A stretch of DNA of 64,000 nucleotides. Origin: Acetobacterium wieringae (GTDB lineage Bacteria > Bacillota > Clostridia > Eubacteriales > Eubacteriaceae). Location: NCBI RefSeq assembly GCF_026646375.1, contig NZ_JAIPPU010000002.1:124001-188000 (forward strand), given 5' to 3'. Positions 1 through 7,993 of this stretch are shown here, one piece after another. Within the stretch, counting starts at the first letter, position 1. Each line of letters begins with the position of its first letter. Position numbers and translations under genes: made by a program. Below the pieces are notes generated by a model that did no database searches, was not told the DNA's origin, and saw nothing but the letters and a program-made list of their open reading frames with translations.

Positions 1-477
1 GGCAGTATATTGGAATTCCAAGTGGCCTGCAGCGTTTGCATATACATCTCCGAAGGTTCTGTTTAAGTCGTTAAGAGCAACTTCAACAGCACGTTTTGCA
101 TCCGATACATCTTCAGCACCAAAGATAATTAAAGAACCATGACCAGCGCCACCTTCAGTATCTCTTGCCAGTTCACAAGAAACAACTTCACAGTTGGTAG
201 CTTTTACAGCTTCATCAGCAGCGAAAATCTGAGGACCAGCACCAGTTCTAGCAGAAAGAATACCGATTGATCTGTATTTAGGATCAATTTTCATAGCTTC
301 ATGTAAAGTTCTGTCCACGTTTGCAATAACAAAACCAATTGAGTTACCAACTGCTGTTCCTACAAATTCGGTCAATCCACAAACACCAGTTGCAGCAGCA
401 ACAGTACCTGTTTCTTCAACTTCACTCATTTTCTTCATAACTTCTTCCATCAATTTGTTCATTAAATCATCTTTCAT
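1..477 (-). CDS. pduB: PduB-like trimeric microcompartment shell protein (partial, 3' end outside window)
   Basis: The reading frame starts at the ATG at 475-477 and runs off the left edge, so only about the first 159 residues are visible. The N-terminus is a short amphipathic extension (MKDDLMNKLMEEVMKKM) like the encapsulation/lumen-binding extension of PduB. It is followed by motifs typical of PduB: LTEFVGTAVG, VIANVDRTLHEAMK, YRSIGILSARTGAGPQI and GGAGHGSLIIFGAEDVSD. PduB is a tandem-BMC-domain shell protein forming pseudo-hexameric trimers in the propanediol-utilisation microcompartment. It lies 28 bases downstream of pduA in the same direction, so the two are co-transcribed, and the diol dehydratase genes would be expected further left. 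A Shine-Dalgarno GGAGG sits just upstream (485-489). Family assignment is secure; the C-terminal BMC domain is not visible. Confidence 0.93.
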   Translation of the reverse strand, partial: MKDDLMNKLMEEVMKKMSEVEETGTVAAATGVCGLTEFVGTAVGNSIGFVIANVDRTLHEAMKIDPKYRSIGILSARTGAGPQIFAADEAVKATNCEVVSCELARDTEGGAGHGSLIIFGAEDVSDAKRAVEVALNDLNRTFGDVYANAAGHLEFQYTA

Positions 478-505
478 TAATTTACACCTCCGTAATTATA
501 AAATA

Positions 506-781
506 TTATAGACTTGGTAAAATTTTCTCCACATCACCGTGTGGTCTTGGGATTACGTGTACTGAAACAACCTGTCCAACTTTGTCAGCTGCTGCAGCGC
601 CTGCATCAACTGCAGCTTTAACAGCTCCAACATCACCACGAACCATAACAGTTACTAATCCAGAACCGATTTTTTCGTAGCCTACTAATGATACGTTAGC
701 AGATTTTACCATAGCATCTGCAGCCTCAATTACTGCAACCAGACCTTTGGTTTCGATCATGCCTAAAGCTTCGTTTGTCAT
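506..781 (-). CDS. pduA: PduA-like hexameric microcompartment shell protein
   Basis: A 91-residue single-BMC-domain protein, the normal size for PduA/PduJ. The sequence follows PduA closely: [20 protein letters not shown] at the N-terminus, the pore-loop motif EKIGSGLV, and the C-terminal [15 protein letters not shown]. PduA forms the hexamers that tile the facets of the Pdu microcompartment and whose central pore admits 1,2-propanediol. The ATG at 781 is preceded by AAGGAGGA. It is the first gene of a unit that continues into pduB. The 230-base upstream gap ends at a terminator belonging to the PocR-type two-component operon, so pduAB should have its own promoter and is plausibly a target of that regulator (inference). 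PduJ or EutM are the alternatives within the family. Confidence 0.95.
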   Translation of the reverse strand: MTNEALGMIETKGLVAVIEAADAMVKSANVSLVGYEKIGSGLVTVMVRGDVGAVKAAVDAGAAAADKVGQVVSVHVIPRPHGDVEKILPSL

Positions 782-1010
782 AAGCTCTATCCTCCTTAAT
801 TACAAGATTTTGTTACTGAACTACCTATATTCTAATGCAAAGCCGATGATAATTACTTGCGCTGTTCTTATAAAAATATTCTGGATTTCTGTGGCACATC
901 TTGAAAACCTTTTACTGTCGCAGTTTTTTTGTATCTGTTCATAAAAATGCAGTGGAATATTTTGTCGAATACCTGCACTTTAAAGTAATCCTTTCCTTTT
1001 TTTAGACATA

Positions 1011-1045
1011 AAAAAGAACAGGTTCACCATCAGGTTTTCCTGTTC
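1011..1045 (-). terminator. Rho-independent terminator of the two-component operon
   Basis: On the minus strand GAACAGG pairs with CCTGTTC (1016-1022 and 1039-1045) and is followed by six T residues. It lies about 30 bases beyond the response-regulator stop and separates that operon from pduA. Confidence 0.75.
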
Positions 1046-1077
1046 GATATTTTTTACTTATTCTGTCATTATTTTTA

Positions 1078-2196
1078 TCAGGATACTTCCCGATGTTTGT
1101 CAGCGAATTTTTCATCTTTTGGATGGTTATTCCCTACATGTTCATCTTCCTCCATCGCATTTCCACGACGCTCTTTCCGATACTCAGTGGGTGTCATTCC
1201 AGTACTCTTTTTAAATACCTTGCTAAAATAATTCGGTTCATGGTAAGAAAGATCCAATGCAATATTGATAATTGGAACATCCGTATTGGCCAGCATATCT
1301 TTGGCTATTTCTATTTTACGTTCCGTTAAATAGGTTACAAAATTAACCCCCGTTTCTTTTTTAAAGATCTTACTCAAATAGTAGGAACTCATATTGGCAT
1401 ACTCCCCAACCTGATCAAGGGAAATATCCTTGTAACAGTTTCGGTCAATATAATTCAAAATATCTTCGATATTGTTCTTACGTGTTTCTTTATTGTCCAG
1501 CATTCGATCAAAAACCTTGTCAATAGTTTTCATGATTTCGATTTTTAGATCATAACGATTTTTATAGCCATTGACAAATTGCATATTATTGCTTGAGCAA
1601 AGGGGACTATTTAGCTCATATCCGCACATATCCTGGGTCACAATATTAAGTTCCTCCATAAAATGCTTGATTTCTGCCTGTACCGACATAATATCATAGG
1701 TATGGTAATCATAAATCATATCCAGATAACTGATCAGGGCAGTTCTGGCATCACTGTATTTTTTCTGGATAATAGCAAAAATAACTTCATTCATTTTTTC
1801 ATCAAAACGTTCTTTGGCATTATTTTTTAATGAAGCAATGCTCTGATTAATGGAATCCATCAGTTGTTGGGGGCGAATCGGTTTTAACAGAAAATCATCG
1901 ACCCGAGCCTTGATGGCCTGATGGGCAAAATCAAATTCATTAAACGCCGTTATCAAAATGACTTTCTTTTCATGGTCTTCCTTTTTAATCGTTTTTAATA
2001 CATCAATACCATTAATTTCCGGAATGTTAATATCCAACAGGATAATATCCGGGTTTAACCGACGGATTTCTTCAATTGCTACCAATCCAGAAGATGCTTC
2101 ACCAATAACTTCAATGTTTTCGCCGTGCTGACTAAGAATGAGTTTAATCGCTTCGATTTCTAAATGCTCGTCCTCAACAATAAACAGTTTATACAT
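1078..2196 (-). CDS. YesN/AraC-type response regulator
   Basis: A 372-residue response regulator. Residues 1-120 are a receiver domain with the acidic pocket (VEDEH), the phospho-acceptor aspartate in ILLDINIPEING and the conserved lysine in LLKPIRP. The C-terminal ~100 residues form an AraC-type double helix-turn-helix (DISLDQVGEYANMSSYYLSKIF and the second helix YFSKVFKKSTG). The middle ~130 residues are a poorly conserved linker, and an acidic/His-rich tail follows the DNA-binding domain. It begins two bases after the stop of the PocR-domain histidine kinase and so forms a two-component pair with it. By position it probably controls the adjacent pdu shell genes in response to a diol or related ligand; that target is inferred. 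The ATG at 2196 has GGGGA upstream inside the kinase gene's end. Confidence 0.92.
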   Translation of the reverse strand: MYKLFIVEDEHLEIEAIKLILSQHGENIEVIGEASSGLVAIEEIRRLNPDIILLDINIPEINGIDVLKTIKKEDHEKKVILITAFNEFDFAHQAIKARVDDFLLKPIRPQQLMDSINQSIASLKNNAKERFDEKMNEVIFAIIQKKYSDARTALISYLDMIYDYHTYDIMSVQAEIKHFMEELNIVTQDMCGYELNSPLCSSNNMQFVNGYKNRYDLKIEIMKTIDKVFDRMLDNKETRKNNIEDILNYIDRNCYKDISLDQVGEYANMSSYYLSKIFKKETGVNFVTYLTERKIEIAKDMLANTDVPIINIALDLSYHEPNYFSKVFKKSTGMTPTEYRKERRGNAMEEDEHVGNNHPKDEKFADKHREVS

Positions 2197-2198
2197 GA

Positions 2199-3452
2199 TT
2201 ATAATCCCCTCCCCGTTAGAGATTTACGAGGTATCTTAATTGTGATCTCAGTACCTTTTTCCAGTTCACTTTTTATTTCAACCCCATAATCAACGCCATA
2301 GTAATACATCAGTCGCTTATTTGCATTATTAATCCCAATTCCGGTGTTTTTTTCCCGTCCGTCGGCTTCATACGTTCCGTCCAAAATTTTATGGATGCGA
2401 TCATCCGGGATCCCTTTCCCATCATCAACAATCTTCAAAATGGCGATTTCTTTAAGGATATCCGCCGTTATTCGAACTTCACCACCCTTGGCATTGGGTT
2501 CAATCGCATGAATAATAGCATTTTCTACAAATGGTTGGACGGTCATAAACGGACATAAGATATCTTCTGCCATTTCATCCACTTTCACTAAGTAATTCAG
2601 ACGATTACCCAGACGCATCTTTTGAATTGACAGATAGTTTTGCACATGTTCCATCTCTTCTTTAAGCGTAACGACATTGTTTTTTTCCTTTTTTAGGGTG
2701 TATCGCATCATATCGGAAAATGCATAAATCATTTCCTGTGTTTTATCTGCCCCTTCCAGCAAGGCCAGGCGACCAATGGTATTTAAAACATTAAACAGAA
2801 AATGCGGATTAATCTGAGCCTGCAGCGCTTTTAAATCGGCTTCTTTTAATGACGCCTCGACCTCGCTGCGTAATTTAACCTCTTCCATCAGTTCCAGGTT
2901 TTTATTATGCAATTCCTCCTGGATAATGTGAATCATCTGTTTCTCAACCAAATAATTGGCGATGGTGTATAGCAGATCTGCCGCCGCCCTTACCTGAGTT
3001 AATGTCGTTTTTAAGGTTTTGTCATACAAATCTAAAATTTCAGGGTTTTTTGAAAAATCAGTTAATTCATGGCTGGTACCAAAAGGCAGACGCTTCATTT
3101 CTTCTTCATCAATTTTTACCTGGCCGGCCATAATCGCACCTAGATAATTTCCCTTTACCATAATGGGTACGGCAAGATCTACCAATCCACCATGACAAAT
3201 GTAAATCGATGGTTTTCCCGATCGTGCCGATTCAATACCACCATGGGCATCCGACTGAAAACAGCACTCCCGGTTACTACTTTCTTTTCTGACACAGGTA
3301 CAGTATTCTGAAAAATTACTGTATTCCGTAATCGGATTCCCCTTGTAATCAACTGTTACAGCGGCGAGTCCGGTGGCGTCTGAAAAAGAATCTTGAATTC
3401 TCTGTAACACCTCTACGTCAATAATGTCAGTAATCTTAAGTAAGACTCTCAT
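2199..3452 (-). CDS. PocR-domain sensor histidine kinase (LytS/YesM type)
   Basis: A 417-residue soluble kinase with no membrane segment. Residues about 10-165 form a PocR sensory domain with a cysteine-rich stretch (EYCTCVRKESSNRECC), the module that senses 1,2-propanediol in PocR of enteric bacteria. A short coiled-coil linker (about 170-205) is followed by a His_kinase dimerisation region with the phosphorylatable histidine in QAQINPHFLFNVLN, then an ATPase domain with the N box (PFVENAIIHAIEP), DDGKGIP and GIGINNANKRL. In enteric bacteria the PocR domain is fused to AraC DNA-binding helices; here it feeds a phosphorelay into the neighbouring AraC response regulator. The start at 3452 has AAGGGG upstream. 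A TATAAT hexamer lies near 3516-3521 on the minus strand, but no convincing -35 accompanies it. Confidence 0.92.
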   Translation of the reverse strand: MRVLLKITDIIDVEVLQRIQDSFSDATGLAAVTVDYKGNPITEYSNFSEYCTCVRKESSNRECCFQSDAHGGIESARSGKPSIYICHGGLVDLAVPIMVKGNYLGAIMAGQVKIDEEEMKRLPFGTSHELTDFSKNPEILDLYDKTLKTTLTQVRAAADLLYTIANYLVEKQMIHIIQEELHNKNLELMEEVKLRSEVEASLKEADLKALQAQINPHFLFNVLNTIGRLALLEGADKTQEMIYAFSDMMRYTLKKEKNNVVTLKEEMEHVQNYLSIQKMRLGNRLNYLVKVDEMAEDILCPFMTVQPFVENAIIHAIEPNAKGGEVRITADILKEIAILKIVDDGKGIPDDRIHKILDGTYEADGREKNTGIGINNANKRLMYYYGVDYGVEIKSELEKGTEITIKIPRKSLTGRGL

Positions 3453-3793
3453 AAAACAACCCCTTTAGACAATAATCCCATAATTTTCATTTTACATCGA
3501 TTTCCACTGAGTAATATTATAACACATACAGGAAATTTTTGGCATTTTTTTTACTGTTTTAGAATATTTTGCTTTGTATCAGTACAATCTTGTTTTATAA
3601 TCTTGTATTATTCACTGTTTTTGCTAAATCTGATATTTTCTTGACTCGACTAAATCTACGATGCTGAATTTTATCGGTTTTACGGAATAATTTAGTTTTT
3701 TTAATTTAATCGTCGGACAACCTATACTTTTTCACCCGCTTTATCCACAGATTAGACCAAATTAATTATTTCACCGTTTTTTTGAAAAAATAC
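3453..3793. other. AT-rich intergenic region, no gene seen
   Basis: Between the kinase gene and the tRNA-Ala promoter. It is very AT-rich, contains the possible -10 of the two-component operon (about 3516-3521, minus strand), and otherwise shows no open frame or clear hairpin that I can support. Confidence 0.5.
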
Positions 3794-3822
3794 TTGCAAT
3801 TCATCAATTAACCCTTTATACT
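3794..3822 (+). promoter_or_regulatory. Sigma-A promoter of tRNA-Ala
   Basis: TTGCAA at 3794-3799 and TATACT at 3817-3822 are separated by 17 bases and placed about 30 bases before the tRNA. Confidence 0.75.
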
Positions 3823-3851
3823 ATACAAGTGTCCAAAAGTTATCACACTTT

Positions 3852-3927
3852 GGGGGTGTGGCGCAGCTGGGAGCGCGTCTGACTGGCAGTCAGAAGGCCA
3901 GGGGTTCGAGTCCCCTCATCTCCACCA
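3852..3927 (+). tRNA. tRNA-Ala (GGC)
   Basis: 76 nt including an encoded CCA. The acceptor stem GGGGGTG pairs with CATCTCC and contains the G3-U70 wobble that is the alanine identity element. The anticodon loop CTGGCAG gives anticodon GGC, and GGTTCGAGTCC is the T arm. It stands alone with its own promoter and terminator. Confidence 0.97.
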
Positions 3928-3941
3928 ATTAAAAACGCATC

Positions 3942-3969
3942 AGAGAACCGTTGAGGTTCTCTTTTTTTA
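3942..3969 (+). terminator. Terminator of tRNA-Ala
   Basis: AGAGAACC (3942-3949) pairs with GGTTCTCT (3955-3962) across a five-base loop and runs into T7. Confidence 0.85.
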
Positions 3970-4390
3970 TTGTCTGAAAGCTTTGAGTTTTCAAAAATCC
4001 CCAACCTTGGTGTTTATTTAAAAAAATTAAAGCCCCATATCAAAAGTTACTGAGCTTATATAAGATTACACTGTCATTTTATGTATGTTATTCTTCCAAT
4101 CATCCGGAAAATGAATTCCTTTATTATGGAAGAATTTAATTGTTCGTTTCTTTAACCTTATGTATATTTTGGTTCAGCTAAAAACTTCTCTTTTTCTAAA
4201 CTGTTCAATGTAAAATTCCCCTTCGAATTTTTAATATTTAGCTATTGAGCTTTTATCTCCTTGTCATCATACTATTAAGCCTTGTTTTTCTTCACTTAAA
4301 ATAATCTACCCTCTCAAATATTTCTTTTTTCTTCATCAATGATATCTGTTAAAATGAGCTTAAAAACTGTCATTGAAATTAAGGAGCCCT
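3970..4390. other. AT-rich intergenic region, no gene seen
   Basis: No supported reading frame. The only structure noticed is a spaced inverted repeat ATTCTTCCA / TGGAAGAAT (4090-4098 and 4127-4135) of unknown meaning. Confidence 0.4.
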
Positions 4391-5554
4391 ATGAAAACAT
4401 TACATTCGGTAATCCGCACACTCAAACCTTATGCGGCGTATGAAAAAACACAATCCACACTATTAAGGAAAACCTTGATGTGTGATAATGTTAAGCGCTT
4501 AAAAATTATTGGAATAATCGGTTCATCTGTCAATTTATTATTGTTAGTACTCTATTATTTAGACAGTGGTTTTAGCGGTTTAACCACCATCGAGGCGACT
4601 TTGCGAATCAGCTGGATACTGGCAAGTATTATTTACATCATCGGTGTCGGAAGCCCCTATTCTCCTGAGGCTGTAAAGAAAAGACAGTTCATCTTTTTTT
4701 ATAGCGCCACTGGGCTTTGTCTGCTCTTTGCCAGTTTGATTACGGCTGTTTTATCGGTCGAACAAGGCTCCACCTTTCTCTACCTGATTAACGTTTTACT
4801 GATTGGTAGCTTTCTATACCTCTCCTTGCTGGAAGTGATTTGTATCATTTTGCCCAGCTTCCTGGTTCTGGTATTATCCATTTTGTTTACCCCCGGTTCC
4901 ATCCTGTTGGTTCAGGGAAACTTTGTCAATGTGATTGCCAGCACCGCTTTTGCCGTTGTCATCGCCCAGACAATCTTAACCTCAAAACTGACACAGCTCG
5001 CCAGTACTCAGACCATCCTGGATCAAAAAAAAGAATTGGAATACCTCATCGATTTGGATGGTCTGACCCGAATCCCCAATCGCCGGAAGTTGGAAAGCTA
5101 CTACTTAAACCATCCCCACACCTCGTTTGCCCTGTTAATGGTTGATATTGATTATTTTAAAAACTATAATGACACCTATGGCCATCTACAAGGCGATCAA
5201 TGTCTCATACAAGTCGCCCAGTGCTTGTCTCACTATCCATTCGAGGGACTGACCACCCGTTATGGCGGCGAAGAGTTTGTAACCATCATTGTACCGACTG
5301 ATCTTGCGCGCATAACAACCCTAGTTGAAGCGATCCGCCAATCAATTGAAGCTCTGCAAATCAGGCATGAAGCCTCTCCCTTTGGTGTTGTTACCGTAAG
5401 CATCGGTTATGTTGTCCATGTTGTCGCAAATACCTGTCGGGAAAACCACAGCAATGAAGCCACTGCTCTTGAAGACTTTATCTTGAAGGCTGATCAAGCT
5501 CTATATCAGGCTAAAGAAAACGGTCGTAACCAAATCAAACGTTATCAAGAATAA
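4391..5554 (+). CDS. Membrane-bound diguanylate cyclase (GGDEF)
   Basis: A 387-residue protein. The frame is open from 4373, but AAGGAG immediately before the ATG at 4391 selects the later start. The N-terminal half has about six hydrophobic segments (roughly residues 35-195) without a recognisable extracytoplasmic sensor. The C-terminal half is a complete GGDEF domain beginning DGLTRIPNRRKLE, with the metal-binding stretch VDIDYFKNYND and an intact active-site signature RYGGEEF. It should make cyclic di-GMP from two GTP in response to a membrane-derived signal. No inhibitory-site RxxD just before the signature was obvious. It is monocistronic, with no EAL or HD-GYP partner in the window; linking it to the pilus operon in the same window would be speculation. 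Confidence 0.9.
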   Translation: MKTLHSVIRTLKPYAAYEKTQSTLLRKTLMCDNVKRLKIIGIIGSSVNLLLLVLYYLDSGFSGLTTIEATLRISWILASIIYIIGVGSPYSPEAVKKRQFIFFYSATGLCLLFASLITAVLSVEQGSTFLYLINVLLIGSFLYLSLLEVICIILPSFLVLVLSILFTPGSILLVQGNFVNVIASTAFAVVIAQTILTSKLTQLASTQTILDQKKELEYLIDLDGLTRIPNRRKLESYYLNHPHTSFALLMVDIDYFKNYNDTYGHLQGDQCLIQVAQCLSHYPFEGLTTRYGGEEFVTIIVPTDLARITTLVEAIRQSIEALQIRHEASPFGVVTVSIGYVVHVVANTCRENHSNEATALEDFILKADQALYQAKENGRNQIKRYQE

Positions 5555-5572
5555 ATTTCACGCACAATACCA

Positions 5573-6049
5573 CTATAAATTTATTAATTCACCCCAACGT
5601 GCCACCAGTTTTTCCAAGGAATAACTGGCGTTGGCAGGACTGGTAGACGGCAGCTTGATAATCATTTTGCCGGTTTCCCGATAACAATGGCGGTTATATA
5701 ATTCATAAGCCTTGCCACCATTGGCATAAATTGTGATGATGGCAGACCGATCCAATAATGCCTGAATATCATTTGGTATCACATTTCTGATCGTGCTATC
5801 GCTTGAGCCATTAATGTCACAGGAATAGATCACATCCCATATCGCAATCCGGTTTTCCAGCAACATCTTTTTTTGTTCTTCAATAACATCCGGGATTGGC
5901 CAGCCAACCAGTGCACTGATAACCTTCCAGAACCGGTTTTGGGGATGTTGGTAATAAAAGCCGTTTTCCCGTGATTTAACCGATGGGAAGCTTCCCATGA
6001 TCAGAATTTTTGAGTTTTTATTATAAACTGGTTCAAAAGTATGGATCAT
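5573..6049 (-). CDS. DNA-deoxyinosine (hypoxanthine) glycosylase, uracil-DNA glycosylase superfamily
   Basis: A 158-residue single-domain protein of the family-6 (HDG) branch of the uracil-DNA glycosylase superfamily. The N-terminal motif ILIMGSFPSVKSRENGFYY is the family's variant of the catalytic GxxPG loop, followed by HPQNRFW. The C-terminal LPSTSPANASYS matches the DNA-intercalation loop, whose usual form in other families is HPSPL. The enzyme would remove hypoxanthine, produced by adenine deamination, from DNA. It lies after the terminator of the GH3/ABC/ATP-grasp operon and converges on the diguanylate cyclase gene, so it is probably transcribed independently. The start ATG at 6049 is preceded by GGAGGAT. 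Confidence 0.85.
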   Translation of the reverse strand: MIHTFEPVYNKNSKILIMGSFPSVKSRENGFYYQHPQNRFWKVISALVGWPIPDVIEEQKKMLLENRIAIWDVIYSCDINGSSDSTIRNVIPNDIQALLDRSAIITIYANGGKAYELYNRHCYRETGKMIIKLPSTSPANASYSLEKLVARWGELINL

Positions 6050-6078
6050 TTTTTCTATCCTCCAGCAATTTCAGTTAA

Positions 6079-6115
6079 GCAAAAACAGCCGACTGTCCCG
6101 CAGGAGTCGACTGTT
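6079..6115 (-). terminator. Terminator of the GH3/ABC/ATP-grasp operon
   Basis: On the minus strand AACAGTCGACT pairs with AGTCGGCTGTT (11 pairs with one G-U) and is followed by T5. It lies just past the last ATP-grasp gene. Confidence 0.85.
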
Positions 6116-6126
6116 CAATAATGATT

Positions 6127-7044
6127 CTATTTTATTTTTCGCTTCTGTGCCTCCGCCATAATATTCTTCAGGGTCAGCAGCAGTGGATTACTCTGGCTGT
6201 TGCTGAGCGCATCCTTGGAATAGGTCAGCCCGGTCATCGAGTTGGCTTCACAGATGTAATACGTATCATTTTCGCCAAACAGAAAATCAATGCTACCAAA
6301 GTAGATATCCAGCACTGCGGCTGCTTGCTCGGCAATTTCTACCACCGCATCCGGTGGCGTAATAAACTGCAGATCACCACCTTGTGACAGATTGGATTTA
6401 AAATTATCGCCATTATCCCGAATGTAAGCGGTGGAGAATTTTCCACCACTTAACATAATCCGCATATCCCGGCCCTTTGAAGCGGCAATGCACTCCTGAA
6501 TCAGGATGTGATCATCAAAATTCATAGCGGCGTAAAGATCAAGAATATTCTCCAGCTCTTTTTCGGTTTTAATCAGTACCACGCCTTTGCCCTTACTACC
6601 ATGCATCACCTTGACTACACAGGGCAGTCCCAGCTCACTGGCAATAAAAGACGGTTTTGTTTTCGGGGTCATCAGCACCGTTTTGGGGAATAAAAACCCC
6701 TGATTGGCGGCCCCGAGTTTTTGAAAGGTCAACAACTTGTCGGCGGTGTTGTTCAGGCTTTCGGAACTATTGACACAAAGCACATCCAGGGATTCAAGCA
6801 TTTTAACCACCGCCTTACTGTGGTAATTATTGCCTCCAAAGAAAGCCGACAATGAAAAGTCCGGAATATCCACTGCTTCGCCGCCAATAAAACAGTGCTG
6901 ACTTGCCCCCGGTTCGCACATCACCTGAACCTCACTGACGTCGACAGTACGAATATTGACACCCATCTTGTCAATCAGTGCAATAATTGTCTGGATCGAT
7001 GGTTCGGCCAGGGTTTCGTGATTAACTAATAACCAGCCTAACAT
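6127..7044 (-). CDS. RimK-like ATP-grasp ligase, copy 2
   Basis: A 305-residue ATP-grasp protein and the last gene of the seven-gene operon. The start at 7044 (MLGWLLVNHE) is preferred to an upstream one at 7077, because AAGGTGG precedes it, it overlaps the previous gene by seven bases, and it aligns with the start of the paralogue (MKGWLLRNPG). Visible motifs are the ATP-binding lysine and glycine loop VVKVMHGSKGKGVVLI, the IQECIAASKGRDMRIM strand and the Mg-binding IDFLFGEN...ICEANS. RimK relatives join an amino acid to a carboxylate through an acyl phosphate, so the likely chemistry is peptide or amide ligation; the substrate is unknown. It is a diverged tandem copy of the gene upstream with all core residues kept, which argues for two different substrates rather than redundancy. 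Confidence 0.85.
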   Translation of the reverse strand: MLGWLLVNHETLAEPSIQTIIALIDKMGVNIRTVDVSEVQVMCEPGASQHCFIGGEAVDIPDFSLSAFFGGNNYHSKAVVKMLESLDVLCVNSSESLNNTADKLLTFQKLGAANQGFLFPKTVLMTPKTKPSFIASELGLPCVVKVMHGSKGKGVVLIKTEKELENILDLYAAMNFDDHILIQECIAASKGRDMRIMLSGGKFSTAYIRDNGDNFKSNLSQGGDLQFITPPDAVVEIAEQAAAVLDIYFGSIDFLFGENDTYYICEANSMTGLTYSKDALSNSQSNPLLLTLKNIMAEAQKRKIK

Positions 7045-7961
7045 GTTTTGCCACCTTCCCGCAGACGTTTTTTCCAAAGCGGTTCCGGTCGATTTTTGAC
7101 TTGTGTCACTAAGTCAGCAAACATAACCTTAATGTCAAAGGCCACTCCCGGCATGGCATTGGCTTCGCATAAATAGAAGGTATCATTTTCACCAAAGAGA
7201 AAATCGACACTACCCATATTGATTTTAAGTAGCTGGGCGACCTGTTCGGCGGCCTCAATCACCGCAGCCGGCGGGGTATACTCGACGATGTGACCGCCCT
7301 TGGCCAGATTGGAACGAAAGCTTTTTTCGTTCTGGCGGATAAATGATTTGACAAATTTTCCGTTGGCCAGAATCATCCGTAGATCCCGACCGGAAGAGGC
7401 TTTGATGCATTCTTGAATAATAATCTGATCACCAATTTCACTGGCAGTACTCATACTGATCAGGTTGTCCAGTTCTTTTTCACTGTTAACCAGCACTACG
7501 CCTTTGCCTTTACTGCCATGCATCACCTTCATCACCACCGGATACTCAAACAGTTTGCTGACAAAGGATGCTTCAGTATATTCAGTGACCAATAGGGTTT
7601 TGGGGAAGCAGACCGCTTCAATCGACTCCGCTACCAACTGAAAGGTCAGCAACTTGTCGTCGACATTTTTGATAGCATCATACGAATTGATGCACAGTAC
7701 CCCCAGTGATTCCAGCATTCGCAATGCAGCTGCGGTATGATAGTTCTTTTCCGTAAAGAAGGCTGCCACCACATAATCCGGCACTTCCATGATCTCGTCA
7801 CCAACATAGAGTTTTCCATCAAAATCACGGTCACAAACAACATGAATCTGTAATGGATCGACCACTGTCAGATCAACATGCAATTCTTCCACCACCTTCA
7901 TAATTTTCACAATTGAAGGATCTTCCATTTTACCAGGATTCCTTAATAACCAACCTTTCAT
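7038..7961 (-). CDS. RimK-like ATP-grasp ligase, copy 1
   Basis: A 307-residue ATP-grasp protein and paralogue of the next gene; their central domains are near-identical in motif order. It has a pre-ATP-grasp Rossmann-like region (residues 1-95), the P-loop-like VVMKVMHGSKGKGVVLV, IQECIKASSGRDLRMI, and the metal-binding VDFLFGEN followed by LCEANAMPGV. GGAGG precedes the ATG at 7961. The 32-base gap after the ABC transporter contains no terminator, so it belongs to the same transcript. Family chemistry is ATP-dependent formation of a C-N bond (glutamate-ligase type). Beside two GH3-type adenylating enzymes and an exporter, a role in building a small amide or peptide product is the simplest inference. 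Confidence 0.85.
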   Translation of the reverse strand: MKGWLLRNPGKMEDPSIVKIMKVVEELHVDLTVVDPLQIHVVCDRDFDGKLYVGDEIMEVPDYVVAAFFTEKNYHTAAALRMLESLGVLCINSYDAIKNVDDKLLTFQLVAESIEAVCFPKTLLVTEYTEASFVSKLFEYPVVMKVMHGSKGKGVVLVNSEKELDNLISMSTASEIGDQIIIQECIKASSGRDLRMILANGKFVKSFIRQNEKSFRSNLAKGGHIVEYTPPAAVIEAAEQVAQLLKINMGSVDFLFGENDTFYLCEANAMPGVAFDIKVMFADLVTQVKNRPEPLWKKRLREGGKTC

Positions 7962-7993
7962 TCTAACCTCCTAGATTTTATTTATCTGAGCTT

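Noticed and set aside
880-905. TGGCAC...TTGA resembling a sigma-54 promoter
   Set aside because: Wrong spacing for the -12 element and on the strand opposite to pduA.
747-944. Open frame opposite the pduA upstream region
   Set aside because: No ribosome site, no recognisable domain, and it overlaps the start of pduA on the other strand.
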